Positions 1 to 11,097 of a DNA stretch of 64,000 bases are shown here, in pieces (positions within the stretch are counted from its first letter, which is position 1; every line of letters begins with the position of its first letter). The notes under the pieces are model-generated. The model was not told the origin of the DNA. It ran no database searches and worked only from the letters and a program-made list of their open reading frames with translations. The position numbers and the translations under genes are program-made. Origin of the DNA: Adiantum capillus-veneris (taxonomy: Eukaryota; Streptophyta; Polypodiopsida; Polypodiales; Pteridaceae); contig CM043945.1 of NCBI GenBank assembly GCA_014529385.2, positions 139,974,241 to 140,038,240 of the forward strand, read 5' to 3'.

Positions 1-1341
1 GCAAAATTCTCTCAAATAGCAGGACCATTACATAACAAAGAAGAACGTTAAGTATTCATGGACTGCTAAGGAGCAAAATTCTTTTGACAAGCTCAAAGAG
101 AAGCTTACCTCCCAACCAGTCCTGATGCTTTTGGGTCTCTCAAAGCCATTTGAGGTCCAATGTGATGCTTGTGGTGATTGCCTTGGTGTAGTCTTGCTTC
201 AAGAAGGGCATGCCATAGCATATGAGAGCCAAAGGCTCAATTCGGATGAACGGGCCTTGGGCATTTATGAGAAAGATCTTTTAGATGTTCTATATGCCCT
301 AGAAACATGGAAGCACTATCTATTGGGGACTCCATTCATTTTACGAATAGACCATCAAAGTCTCAAGTACTTCATGATGCAAACAAAGCTTTCCGACAAA
401 CAAATGAGGTGGGAAAATTTTCTTTCGCAATTTAATTTTCATATTGCTCACATTGCAGGTAAGCACAATCAAGTGGCCAATGCACTTTCACGACGACCAA
501 AAGTTAATGTGGTGTCTATAGCAACTCACGATGATTTATCTTCTATGATAGATGAGTATGCTATTGACCCTAACTTTAAAGACATAATGTCAGTCCTTGA
601 TTTGGGGAAGAAAGAGGAACCATTTACCTTGCAAGATGGTTATCTTCTCCATGGATATAGGCTATGTGTTACCGACTCCCTTCGTGAGAAAGTCATGTAT
701 GAATCCCATGCTCCTCCCTATGCCGGGCATAGAGGCATTCAACCTACTATTTTGGGAGTAGAGACGTACTTTTCTTGGCCTACCATGAAAATGGACATAC
801 AAGAGTATGTTTCAAAATGTGTGGTATGCCAAAAGACAAAGTATGACAGAGGGAAGCAATGTAGATTACAGCCATTGCCAATCCCTAATTCACCATGGGA
901 GAGTATATCCATGGATTTTATCTTTGAATTACCCAAGTCTATCCATGGGAATATGGGAATATGGGAATATGGACAATAGTCGAGAGGTTTAGCAAGCAAG
1001 CACACTTTATTCCTGTCAGCAAAAAGACTATTAAGGCACACCAATTGGCAGATTTTTAAACACCATGGATTTCCAACATCCATTGTGTCAGATAGAGATC
1101 CTAGAATGACCAGTAATTTTTGGAAAGGTCTCTTTGAAAATCTAAATAGAAGATTGAATTTCTCTTCAGCCTATCACCCACAAACGGATGGCCAAAGTGA
1201 GATAGCCAATCTTACGATTCTTGATCTACTAAAGACCTATGTTACAGAAGTAGATCAACGCTCACAATGGGAAAAGTACTTACCTCTTGTAGAGTATGCG
1301 TACAATAATACTGTCCATACTTCAACCAAAAAAGCACCTTT
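1..1341 (+). pseudogene. Ty3/gypsy pol fragment: end of RT, RNase H, integrase N-terminus and core
   Basis: This is the 3' part of a gypsy polyprotein that enters from the left edge. The longest open piece is 125-979. RNase H comes first, with VQCDACG near residue 11 and a DHQSLKYF block. The integrase zinc-binding region follows, with HAPPYAGHRG and then CVVCQK, and after it the start of the catalytic core (SMDFIFELP). The frame breaks near 979 and the core resumes at 1085 with SDRDPRMTS, then HPQTDGQSE. The break coincides with a short duplication of about 8 bp around 942-973 (repeated GGGAATAT). At 1341 the coding sequence is interrupted by a solo LTR. Non-functional. Gypsy order (RT-RH-INT) is certain; the exact lineage is not. 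Confidence 0.9.
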
Positions 1342-2198
1342 TGTCATAATAACTAATATCTAGTTCTCCTAAATGATTTTCTCATGTTAAACTGATCATT
1401 TAATATGGGGGAGTACCAGGGGAGAAAAAGATAGAGTATTAGTTAAGCTGGCAGACCGACCACATTAGGGATCCAAAGGGGGGCACATCTGCAAAAGAGA
1501 AATGTGCAACAATGGGCTTCAAAGACCCTAAGCTTCAGCCCATTAAGACTTCCAAAATGCTAAGGTTCCAATTTTCAATGTAAAGTCCAATGGTCAAACC
1601 TTAGGGATATTGGATGCTTTGTAAGTGTACAAAAAAGTCTTCCTAGATCCCTACATAGGAGGGGGCGAGCCCTTTTAGTAGGGGATGAGAGAGAAACACA
1701 CACACACACACACACACATTCATAGAGCCCCTTTACACAAAGGACATAGTTGACACATGTCAGCTCCCTAGCCCATTTGCCCCCAAGGTGTACTCAAATC
1801 CTATTGGATGGCCATGGAGGTGGACCAATGAGAATTAGGCTAGAGTAAATCTAGTTTAATTCATTTAAAAACACTTGATAAAAGAACCAATAAGTATTAA
1901 GCTCTCTAGAAGACTATTGGACAGTCTCCCAAGGGGTCCAATGAGCATTCAACAGCCCAATGGCTTGCCTGCTTCCTATTGGCCAGAAGACAAAGGGGTC
2001 CTATGAGAGTTTAATTGCATTAATTAATTACTTAAAGCTCTCACAAAAGGGGAAAGGGGGACACATGTCACAAGGCTATCACTTATGCTTCTCAATTTTG
2101 ATTGGCTAAGATTTGCAGGATCCAATGGGTGTCAGCATGAGTATTTTGCAAGAGGGGTCGACCAAGAGAGAGAGGGGGCTGAATTTGACAAGGCATTA

Positions 2199-2230
<32 letters not shown>

Positions 2231-2921
2231 AATCTTATGTGTGAAGCAAGAAGACTCTCTCTCTCCTTCTCAAGCTTTAATGGAAAGCTCATCATCTACT
2301 CCAAGCTTGGAGAAGGGAGGCCTACACCAACAACTGTTGGCTTTACCCAACCAAGAGCCAAGCTTCAATGCATGCTCATCTCCTCTACCATGCTAATTAC
2401 TAAGCTATGCTAAGCTATTATAAGTGATTAGGTGAGGAGATATACTTATTTCTCATAAGATTACTCCTTCTTCCTCTCAATCTACCCTCATACCCCTCTA
2501 GCTCTCACCATCTTCGAAGGTGTGTGAGGTCTTGGGTCTGAGACCGTGAGGAAATTGATGTTGTGTTTTAAAGTGTTTTCTAGAGCTTGAAGCTTCCATC
2601 TTCATTGCACTAGCTAGTTATTGAAGGAACACGAAGAATTGTATTTTAAAATGTCTCCCTTGATGGGGGAACCTATAATACAAAGCCTTTTGGAGGGGGG
2701 ACCGGCTCCATATAAATCCGGTCCTCAACTGTTGTCAATAGCTTAATTTCTCTCTCTTTTGAAGTATTGTTCATGCCTATCTAACTAGGTGTTATGCTTT
2801 TTGCTGCTCTCTCCATCCAAGCACTCTTGCTATGCTCATTAGGAATCTATTCTAATGAAATGCTCACTATATCTATACTATTTTCCACTACACACAAGTT
2901 ACTAGGTCATTAAATGTTACA
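1342..2921 (+). mobile_element. Solo LTR inserted in the gypsy integrase gene
   Basis: The 1580-bp segment begins TGTCATAATAACTAATATC and ends TGTTACA. It is flanked by identical 5-bp copies CCTTT at 1337-1341 and 2922-2926. Removing the segment and one CCTTT rejoins the integrase frame (codons for A-P-F-E-I). It resembles the 3' LTR at 3931-5370 at both ends and in the middle (for example GGGGGGACCGGCT followed by GGTCCTCAACTGTTGTCA). It therefore belongs to the same or a sister family. No internal region remains, so it is a product of LTR-LTR recombination. It contains CA tracts near 1694-1718 and 2200-2228. Short ORFs inside are not genes. Confidence 0.9.
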
Positions 2922-2926
2922 CCTTT

Positions 2927-3540
2927 TGAAATCATAGAGGAAAGACCTAAAAGTTCCTTTCTACTTAAAGTACATGGGAAGATCTTCGCTCCGATAAGTA
3001 TAGACATGACCTGCAAGAATCTTTTCAAAAGATTAAGGAGGCTATATCCATCTTTCAACAAAGGCAAAAAGCTGTTGTTGATAAGCACAAACGGGCCTTA
3101 ACGTTCAAAGAAAATGATTGGGTCTTACTTAAGTTTCCCAAGGCTCGATTGAGACAAACAATGGGCAAAAATCCTATGGGCCATCAAAAGTATTATTATG
3201 CTAAACTAGCAAGTAGATACTATGGTCCTTTTCAAATTTTGAAGCCAATCAATGAGTTGGCTTGTCAACTCAAGCTTCCCAACCATTGGCTCATACAAAA
3301 TGCTTTTCATGTGAGCCTACTTAAGCCCTACAAAGGAGAGCCACCAAGTGAGCCAAGTATTGAAGACCCTCCCAAAATCGAAGACCAAGAAGAGGTGCTA
3401 CAACCCGAAGCTATCCTTCGGCATGAAGACAAGGTACTACGACATGGTAAGATTATCTGACGGTATCTTATTAAGTTCAAAATTTATTCTTTTGAAGATG
3501 CTAGATGGATGCAAGGAATCAGCTTAAGGATAGTATGAGC
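2927..3540 (+). pseudogene. Ty3/gypsy integrase C-terminus and chromodomain-like tail
   Basis: Continuation of the interrupted pol gene. After the solo LTR the frame reads the remaining core (EIIEERP), shifts once near 2995, and continues through the GPY-type C-terminal domain. YYGPFQILKPINELACQLKL is followed by NAFHVSLLKPYKG near 3310, a standard plant gypsy signature. A chromodomain-like tail follows (RYLIKFKIYSFEDARWM), reached only through a TGA at 3458-3460. The tail suggests a chromovirus. Broken by one shift and one stop, hence a pseudogene. Confidence 0.87.
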
Positions 3541-3930
3541 CTTGCCAATGCTTACACTGCTACATTAGAGTAAGCAAATGTACATGTTTCTTTTAAATGA
3601 TCAATGTTTTTGTCTTATAAGATTAATTCTCTTATTATTATGCACAGACTTAAATAGTATGCATACTTAGAATCATATTTGTGATGACACCGTCTCTCAA
3701 ACACCAAATAGAATTTTTCACTCTATTTGGGAGAATGAAATGGACTAAAGAGCAGACATGCTTGCGGCAGCTATGTCTCTCAAGCACCAAATGGATTAGT
3801 CATCCAGCTTGGAATGATGTTGTAGGGTAAAAAAGGATCCTCTACCCGCTAAGAAAAATTGACTAATGACTAAGACTTTATCTCTTCTACCTCATAGTCA
3901 AGGATGACTTTGACTTCAAGAGAGAGGTAA
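3541..3930 (+). other. 3' untranslated part and polypurine tract of the gypsy element
   Basis: No ORF. The stretch between the pol stop and the 3' LTR ends in a purine-rich run (TTCAAGAGAGAGGTAA, 3915-3930), the expected plus-strand primer site directly before the LTR start TGTCATAAAA. Confidence 0.7.
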
Positions 3931-5370
3931 TGTCATAAAATCTAATATCTAAACAACCCAAATGATTTTCTCATATTACACTGATCATTTAATTTGGGAT
4001 AATAAAATGGGAACAAGGGTTAGAATATAGACATGTGCTTATGGATTTCTCTCAACACGGGGCCAATGGTAAAGGGGTCCAAATAAGGGATGGTCTGTCA
4101 AAGAGCAAGGTTAGCTAATGGATCTTAAAAGACCTTAGGGTTAGCTTCATTAAAGACCTCCAATGGTTAGTCTTAAAAGTCCTTTGACCTTAGGCAAGCT
4201 AGGGTTGAGCTTGAGGTTGGAACCTGACCTAAGCTTGAGGTGCTTGTCATGTTTGATGAATAAGGTTCTTGAGTAAACAAGAGACTCTACAAAGGAGGGG
4301 GGAATCCCCAAAGTTATGGGAATCTTTGACTTAACCTCCCACTTACCCAAAGGGCACCCCCTTTTCTCAAGGGGCACATGGACACATGTCAGACTCTCCC
4401 TATGCTTAGCCACATGGTGTGCTTAAATCCTATTGGCTGGGCTAAAGAGGGGTCCAATGAGCTTTTAGTTCCATTCAACAAATATCTAGATATTTTCAGG
4501 CTCTCTCTCTTAAAGGGATAAGGAGGAAACTTGTCCAAAGACTACCCATGTGATTGAAATGCATAGGGCATGTGATTGGCTAGGGGGAGAGGGGTCCAAT
4601 GAGCTTCAGTCTTGAGCAAAAAGGGGGGCTTGCCCAAAGCAAGCAAGGGGTATGCTTGGGGGGTATACACCTCTCACACACTCAATTTTTTTCAAGCATT
4701 CTCACTTGGTGAAAGTGGATGAACTCCATATCCTTCTCTAAGCTTGTTCAGAAGTGAAATCCTACACCAACACTCTTGGCTATGGAATGCAAATCCAACC
4801 AAGAGCCATGTTTCAATGCTTAAGCTTTCCATCTTCTCCATGTTCATTACTATGCTATTATGTATGCTAGCAATAAGAGTGATGATAAGTGAGGAACGAT
4901 TTCTTTCTCCTATGGAAAGTTTCTTCTTCCTCTTCCATACCCTCATTCCCTACTAGCTCTCTCCACCTTCAAAGGTGTTTGAGGCCTTGGGACTGAGGCT
5001 TGGGATAGTTAATGCTTTCTATAAAGTTTATGTTATGCTCGTGATGCATGAAGATTTCCATCTTCATTGCATCACCTAGGTCACAAGGAACACAAATATT
5101 GTATTGTACCAAGTCTCTCTTGATGGTAGAAACTATAATACAAATGCCTAATGGAGGGGGGACCGGCTTCGCATAAATTTGGTCCTCAACTGTTGTCATG
5201 TTCTCTAAACTCTCTCTCTTGCAAAAAGTATTGTTCATGCCAAGTTAATAAGTACCATGTTTATGTTGCTACCATCAATTAAGTTCACCCGCTATGCTCA
5301 CAAAGTAATTTCACAAACGTGCATTTCCTAATTTTGCTACTCTCAAAGTTCATAGGCCATTTCTATTACA
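3931..5370 (+). mobile_element. 3' LTR of the left gypsy element
   Basis: The 1440-bp LTR starts TGTCATAAAATCTAATATC right after the polypurine tract and ends ATTTCTATTACA. It is similar to the solo LTR 1342-2921 at both ends, in the GGGGGGACCGGCTTC block near 5155 and in several internal words. It is too diverged to be a recent sister. The DNA immediately to the right is copia gag, so this gypsy element was inserted in copia copy 1. The matching 5' LTR and the TSD partner lie outside the window. Confidence 0.82.
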
Positions 5371-5380
5371 TCAAGGATGT

Positions 5381-5826
5381 TAATGAGTAACTAATTTCAG
5401 GAGAAGTCAGTTTTTATAGTTCATTTGTGTAGACTATTCTTGATGCTTTGTCAGATTCTTACCAGACTTTTGCTAGTACTTGGAGACTTATGACCCAAGG
5501 AAATCTTGAAGTTGTCAAGATTGATGCATTATGCACATTTCTGTTGCAAGAGTCACTTTCTAGAAAAAACAGGACTAGGCAGCATGTAGTTGAATAGTGG
5601 GAACAACAATGTAACCACTTCTTATGATTCTGGTGCGAGTGGAAAAACTTCTATTCATAATGCTTCTGCCGGCAGCAGTTCGTATGGCAATTGTGGTGAT
5701 AAGGGCAAAAAGAAGATGCGTTGTCATTATTGTAAAGCTAATGATCACTTGATCAAGCAGTGTCTGAAATTGAAGGCAAAAGAGGCTGGACCACTACAGG
5801 GTCCAATACAAGTGCAGCAATTGTAG
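5381..5826 (+). pseudogene. copia gag C-terminal part with zinc knuckle
   Basis: The gag polyprotein packages element RNA in virus-like particles. Readable from 5381 (reading ILDALSDSYQTF) with a stop near 5588. The clear part at 5590-5826 carries a CX2CX4HX4C knuckle (CHYCKANDHLIKQC) about 48 residues in. The N-terminal half of gag is missing because the gypsy element was inserted here. It overlaps the next frame at 5760. Confidence 0.75.
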
Positions 5827-7661
5827 AGTCTTTTGTCAAAGGAGATTGTGATGTTGATGTTGATACAAAATGGGCATTTAGTGCAGAGTGCACTTATGAT
5901 CCTATTGTCCATGATGCATGTATGTCAATTGCTGCAGATTCACATGTGTGGTATTTTGACAGTAGCGCTACAAAGCACATTACCTCACATCCTCATTTGT
6001 TTACATCTATTGAGTCTGTCCCTCATGGGAATACGGTGATTTGTGCCAACAATGCCTCTTATCATGTTCAAGGAGTTGGAAAGATTGTTCTTACTGCTAC
6101 AAATGGCAGTTCTTTCACACTTTTTTGATGCATTGTATGTACCTGGGATAAAAAATAACCTTTTTTCTGTATCTGCACTTGCTAGACTTCATCTCATAGT
6201 CAAATTTGTGGATGACAGATGTACAGTTCATGATCTCAGTTTTGGTGATGAAATTGTTGCATTTGGCCTTTTGTGTTGTGGACTGTATAAGCTCACTTTT
6301 GTATGACAAGTGTGGACAAAATTTGCAAATGCAATTGCAGATTCAAGGGCTGTTTCATATGCAAGATTGTGGCATGCATGTTTTGGGCATCTGAATTTTA
6401 GCAGTTTGATGCGTTTGCAAAAACATGATATGGCTGCTTCTTTGCCACCTCTTGAAGCACCTGTCAAACATGTTTGTGAAGGCTGTATTTGGGAAAATGT
6501 AGTGTGCTAAGTTTCCAAAGGATGGGTCAGTTCGTGCTACATGTAGATTACAACTTGTGCATAGTGATGTTTGTGGCCTATGCAAATTCTGTCATTGGGA
6601 AATTACTTGTACTTCATGACTTTCATTGATGACTGCTCCATGAATGCATGTGTATATCCGTTGAAAGCTAAGTCCGAAGTGCTTATGTGCTTCAAGAAAT
6701 TTCTTGTTATGGCTGAAAATGTCTCAAAATGTACTATGGGCACCCTCCGTTTCGATCGAGGGGGGAGTATATGTCTCATGAATTTAATGCATTTCTGGCT
6801 AGTTGTGGGATAAAACAACAATGTACAGTGCCATATACGCCTCAACAAAATGGTGTTGTTGAGAGGAAAAACAAGTCTCTTACAAAAATGGCACGATGTA
6901 TGGTCAAGAGTCAAGCTTTACCACATTCGTTTTGGCTCAAGATTGTCATGTGTGCCACTTATGTACTCAACACGTGTCCTACAAAAGCGTTCCAGTCTAT
7001 GACTCCATATGAAGCATGGCATGATAGAAAGACATCTATTGAGCACATTCGTGTTTTTGGCTGTTTGGCTTATGGTTTAGTGCCACAAGCACATCGTAGA
7101 AAATTGAATGATAAGGCTGTCAAATGTATTTTTGTTGCTTATAGTGTTGAAAGCAAAGGTTACAGATTGTACCATTTGCAAACAAAGCGTATTTTGGTCT
7201 CATATGATGTTGTGTTTGTGGAAGATTCTGTTCAACCTTTGCTGTCATGTACTAGAGGTAGTAATGTAAGCTCACAGGACATTTATGACAGTTTCTTGAC
7301 TCTTTTCAATGGTGGAAGTTTGAATGTAAATTCAAATGAGGCAAATGTACATCCTATGGGGGTTTTTGAAAATGTTACAAATCAGCCTATTACTGATGCA
7401 GATGTACATGATGTACTTGATGAGGAAAGGGCTAAAAATGAGCAGGCTAGAGGTATGCCAAAATGGTTGGTGTACACTTTGCATGATAGTAAATTGGATG
7501 CACCTTTGTCTAGTCGTACTCGTTCAAGTTCTCGCCATGCCTCTTATGCATCAGATTGTTATGCTTTGGCTGTGTTTAGCTTATGTGATATAGAGGAACC
7601 CCTATCTTTTGATCAAGCACAGAACAAAAAATTGGATGGCTTCCATACAATTAGAATATGA
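5760..7661 (+). pseudogene. copia protease, GAG-pre-integrase and integrase
   Basis: A piecewise open region. The protease catalytic motif reads WYFDSSATKHIT near 5950, where the family normally has D-S-G; the G to S change should inactivate it. The GAG-pre-integrase zinc residues are at 6360-6490 (LWHACFGHLNF, then CEGC). In the integrase core, D is in FIDDCS near 6620, the second D in RFDRGG near 6755, and the glutamate in QQNGVVERKNK near 6860. The last piece, 6729-7661 (310 codons), is the longest intact run and ends in the linker to RT. Several frameshifts lie between 6128 and 6810. Not functional. Confidence 0.85.
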
Positions 7662-7679
7662 TGCACTTATAGAAAATGA

Positions 7680-9130
7680 CACATGGACTTCATGTGATTT
7701 ACTCCTGGCAAAAAGGCCATTGGTACAAAGTGGGTTTACAAGTTGAAACACAAGCCGGATGGTGAGGTTGATCGCCATAAGGCTTGACTTGTTACAAAAG
7801 GCTATGCACAGAAGAAATGCATAGATTATGAAGAAACTTTTGCTCCCACTTGTCATACGACTACTGTTCGTTTTCTATGTGCATTGGCACCTCATTTTGG
7901 TTGGGATGTACATCAATCCGATATTGTTATTACATTCTTGAATGGTGACATTTTTGAGGAAGTCTATGTAACGTAGCCTCGCGGTTTTGTCAAGAAAGGA
8001 CAAAAGGACAAAGTGTGCAGATGTAAGAAGGCTTTGTATGGGTTAAAGCAATATCCTCGTGCTTGGTATGAGAAAGATGGCACTCATTTGGTCAAACGAG
8101 GCTTTCATAACAATCCAACAGAAAGCACATTGTATGTCAAGCATGAGGGCGATGTACTTCTCATTGTTGTTCTTTATGTGGATGATTTGTTGATCACTGG
8201 TCCCAATGAGGCACATATTGCTGAATTTAAGGTTGATTTGAATGCTATTTTCAAGACGAAAGATTTAGGGCTGTTGCATCATTACTTGGTGATACAATTT
8301 AAGCAGTGTGATGGTGGTATTGGTTTGTGTTAAAAAAAGTTGCATAGAGACTGCTATGCAAGTTTGGATTTGAGGATTGCAGACCTATTGCCACTCGCAT
8401 GGAAACAAGTGTGAAGTTGAGTCGTATGATGCTGGTGATCCTGCTGATGTCTCTCTTTACCAAACTATTGTTGGCTGCCTCATTTATGTATGCAACACAA
8501 GACCGGATATTCAATTTGTAGTCTCACAGGTCAACAGATTTATGCATAGCCCAGGGTCTAAGCATTGGCAGGCAGTCAAGAGGATTTTTCGCTACTTGAG
8601 TGGCACTTTGTATCTTGGCTTGTTTTATCCCAAGGGGGGATCATTGCCGCTAGATTTACATGATTTTTCAGACTTAGATTGGGCTGGTTGTTATGACACG
8701 TGAGTGTCCACAAGTGATTTTTTTTCATGCTTCGCAGTTCATGTATTTCATGGTTGAGCAAGAAGCAACCTACTGTGGCCACTTTCAGTTGTGAGACTAA
8801 GTATAGGGCAATCTTCACAACTATGGTTGAGTGTGTATGGCTCAGACGCCTTATGGCTGATTTGGGTGTTGGACAACACATTCCTAACATCATCCACACT
8901 GAAGTCAGAGCACATTGGCAGTTGCGAGGAACCCAGTTTTTCATGCTCGCACAAAGCACATTGAGGTGCATTACCACTATGTAAGGGAGAGGCTCTCAGT
9001 AGGAGAGATCAACTTGGCTTATGTGCCAACATAGGACAACAGTGTAGATCTTTTCACAAAGGCATTGTCTCGTGAGAAGTTTGAAGCTTTCTGCAAAGCT
9101 TTGGGCTTGCTCCCCTTTGTGGACTGATCT
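7680..9130 (+). pseudogene. copia reverse transcriptase and RNase H, copy 1
   Basis: RT reads from about 7720 (TKWVYKLKHKPDGE) through KKALYGLKQYPRAWYEK at 8025 and the catalytic LYVDDLLITGP at 8175. RNase H follows, with GCLIYVCNTRPDI at 8475 and CISWLSKKQPTVA at 8745. Stops include TGA 7785-7787, TAG 7974-7976, TGA 8701-8703 and TAG 9032-9034. Three of these are CAG or CGA codons in copia copy 2, and at 7785 copy 2 also keeps CGA. The Y-V-D-D box is intact, so the decay is scattered rather than directed at the active site. Confidence 0.88.
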
Positions 9131-9204
9131 TGTCCTCAGGGCATAGCACTTCCCTTTACTCTTTGTGCCAGCCCTCGTTCACCGTATCACACCCAGGGGG
9201 GATT

Positions 9205-9430
9205 TGTTACCATATACATGTGGTAGTGATGTGTGTGAACACACTAGGACCGTCGGGGCATTTTTCCCTCTTTAGGAGGTTTCCCCCCCTGTGCATTGTG
9301 TATATGCCCATCACTCTAGGGCTATCTATCTTTCCATTGCACACTAAGTAATACACTCTCTGTTGTGTGCCTTGAGCTTCCTTCATCTTCTCCAAGTTGT
9401 GTACGTTTCTCTGCAGCCCTAATTCCAACA
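9205..9430 (+). mobile_element. 3' LTR of copia copy 1
   Basis: The 226-bp LTR starts TGTTACCATATACATGTGG just after the polypurine run CCCAGGGGGGATT and ends CTAATTCCAACA. The same sequence recurs at 10870-11097. TG...CA ends and a length typical of short copia LTRs. Confidence 0.88.
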
Positions 9431-10869
9431 AATGACACATGGTCTTTATGTGTTTTGCCTCTTCGACTTGTTGCAAAAGGTTATGCACAACAAAAAGGCA
9501 TAGATTATGAAGAGATTTGCTCCCACTTGTAGTATGACTATTGTGCGTTTTCTATCTGCATTGGCATCTCATTTTGGTTGAGATGTAATCAATCAGACAA
9601 TGTTACTGCTTTCTTGAATGGTGACATATTTGAGGAAGTTTATGTAATGCAGCCTCGCGGTTTTATCATTAAAGGGTAGGAAGATAAAGTGTGCAAATGT
9701 AAGAAAGCTTTGTATGGGTTGAAGCAATCTCCTCGTGCTTGGTATGAGAAAGCTGACACTCATTTGGTCGAACGAGGCTTTTGTAACACTCCAACTAAAA
9801 GCACATTGTATGTAAAGCGTGAGGGTGATGTACTTCTCATTGTGGTTCTCTATGTCGATGATTTGCTGACCACTGGACCAAACGAGAGACATATTGCTGA
9901 ATTTAAGGTTGATTTGAATGCTACTTTCAAGATGAAAGATTTGGGGCAATTGCATCATTATTTGGGTATACTATTAAGCAGTGTGATGGTGGTATTGCTT
10001 TGTGCCAGACAAGTTACATAGTTTCATTGCTATGTAAGTTTGGACTTGAGGATTGCAAACCTATTGCCACTCCCATGGAAACATGTTTGAAATTGAGTCT
10101 TCATGATGCTAGTGATCCTGTCGATGTCACTCTTTACAAAATTGCTGTTGACTGCCTTATCTATGTATGCAACACAAGGCCAAATATTCAGTTTGCAGTT
10201 TCATAGGTCAGCAGATTCATGCATAGCCCAGAGTCTAAGCATTGGCAGGCTGTCAAGAGGATTTTTTGCTACGTGAGTGGCACTTTACATCTTGGCTTGT
10301 TTTATCCCAAGAGGGGAGCATTGCCGCAAGATTTACATGCTTTTTTGGACTCAAATTGGGCTAGTTATTTTGACACACGAGTGTCCACAAGTGGTTTTTG
10401 TTTCATGCTCAGCAGTTCATGTATATCATGGTTGAGCAAGAAGCAACCTACTGTGGCCACTTCTAGTTGTGAGGCTGAGTATAGGGCAATCTTCACAGCT
10501 ACGATTGAGTGTATATGGCCAGACGCCTTATGGATGATTTGGGTGTTGGACATGACACTGCCAACACTATCTACACTGACAGTCAGAGCGCATTAGCAAT
10601 TTTGAGGAACCCAATTTTTCATGCTCGCACAAAGCACATTGAGGTGCATTACCACTATGTCAGGGAGAGGCTCTCATTAGGAGAGATCAGCTTGGCTTAT
10701 GTGCCAACACAGGACAACCTTGCAGATATTTTCACAAAGGCATTGTCTCATGAGAAGTTTGAAGTTTTCCACAGCTTTGGGCTTACTCCGCTTTGTGGAT
10801 TGATCATGTCCTTAGGGCATGGTACTTCCCTATCAGCTCTCGTTCACCGCATCACTCCCAAGGGGGATT
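9431..10869 (+). pseudogene. copia reverse transcriptase and RNase H, copy 2
   Basis: A second, closely similar copia copy that begins in RT. It reads GYAQQKGIDYEE near 9480, KKALYGLKQSPRAWYEK at 9700, LYVDDLLTTGP at 9850, then RNase H to 10790. Compared with copy 1, about 60 bp are missing near 9460. It retains CAG or CGA at several positions where copy 1 has a stop, but has its own TAG at 10204-10206 where copy 1 has CAG. It ends in the run CACTCCCAAGGGGGATT before its LTR. The 5' two thirds are not in the window, presumably left of its interruption by copy 1. Confidence 0.87.
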
Positions 10870-11097
10870 TGTTACCATATACATGTGGTAGTGATGTGTG
10901 TGAACACATTTAGGACCGCCAGGGCATTTTTTCCCTCACTAGGAGGTTTTTCCCACTTGCATTGTATATATGCCCGTCACTCTAGGGCTATCTTATCTTT
11001 CTATTGCTCACTAAGTAATATACTCTCTGTTGTGTGCCTTGAGCTTCCTTCATCTTCTCCAAGGTGTGTGTGTGTTTTTGCAACCCTAATTCCAACA
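10870..11097 (+). mobile_element. 3' LTR of copia copy 2
   Basis: The 228-bp LTR starts TGTTACCATATACATGTGG, ends CTAATTCCAACA and is similar over its full length to 9205-9430. It marks the right edge of the copia nest. CTTAA follows and would be one TSD copy. Confidence 0.88.

Larger units (their letters stand above)
5371..9430 (+). mobile_element. Ty1/copia element, copy 1 (gag to 3' LTR)
   Basis: A copia polyprotein remnant in the order gag, zinc knuckle, protease, GAG-pre-integrase, integrase, RT, RNase H, then a 226-bp 3' LTR (9205-9430). Integrase before RT identifies copia. The 5' end is cut by the gypsy 3' LTR at 5370. The right end is joined directly to RT sequence of a second copy of the same family, so copy 1 appears to be inserted in copy 2. 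Details are in the separate entries. Confidence 0.88.
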
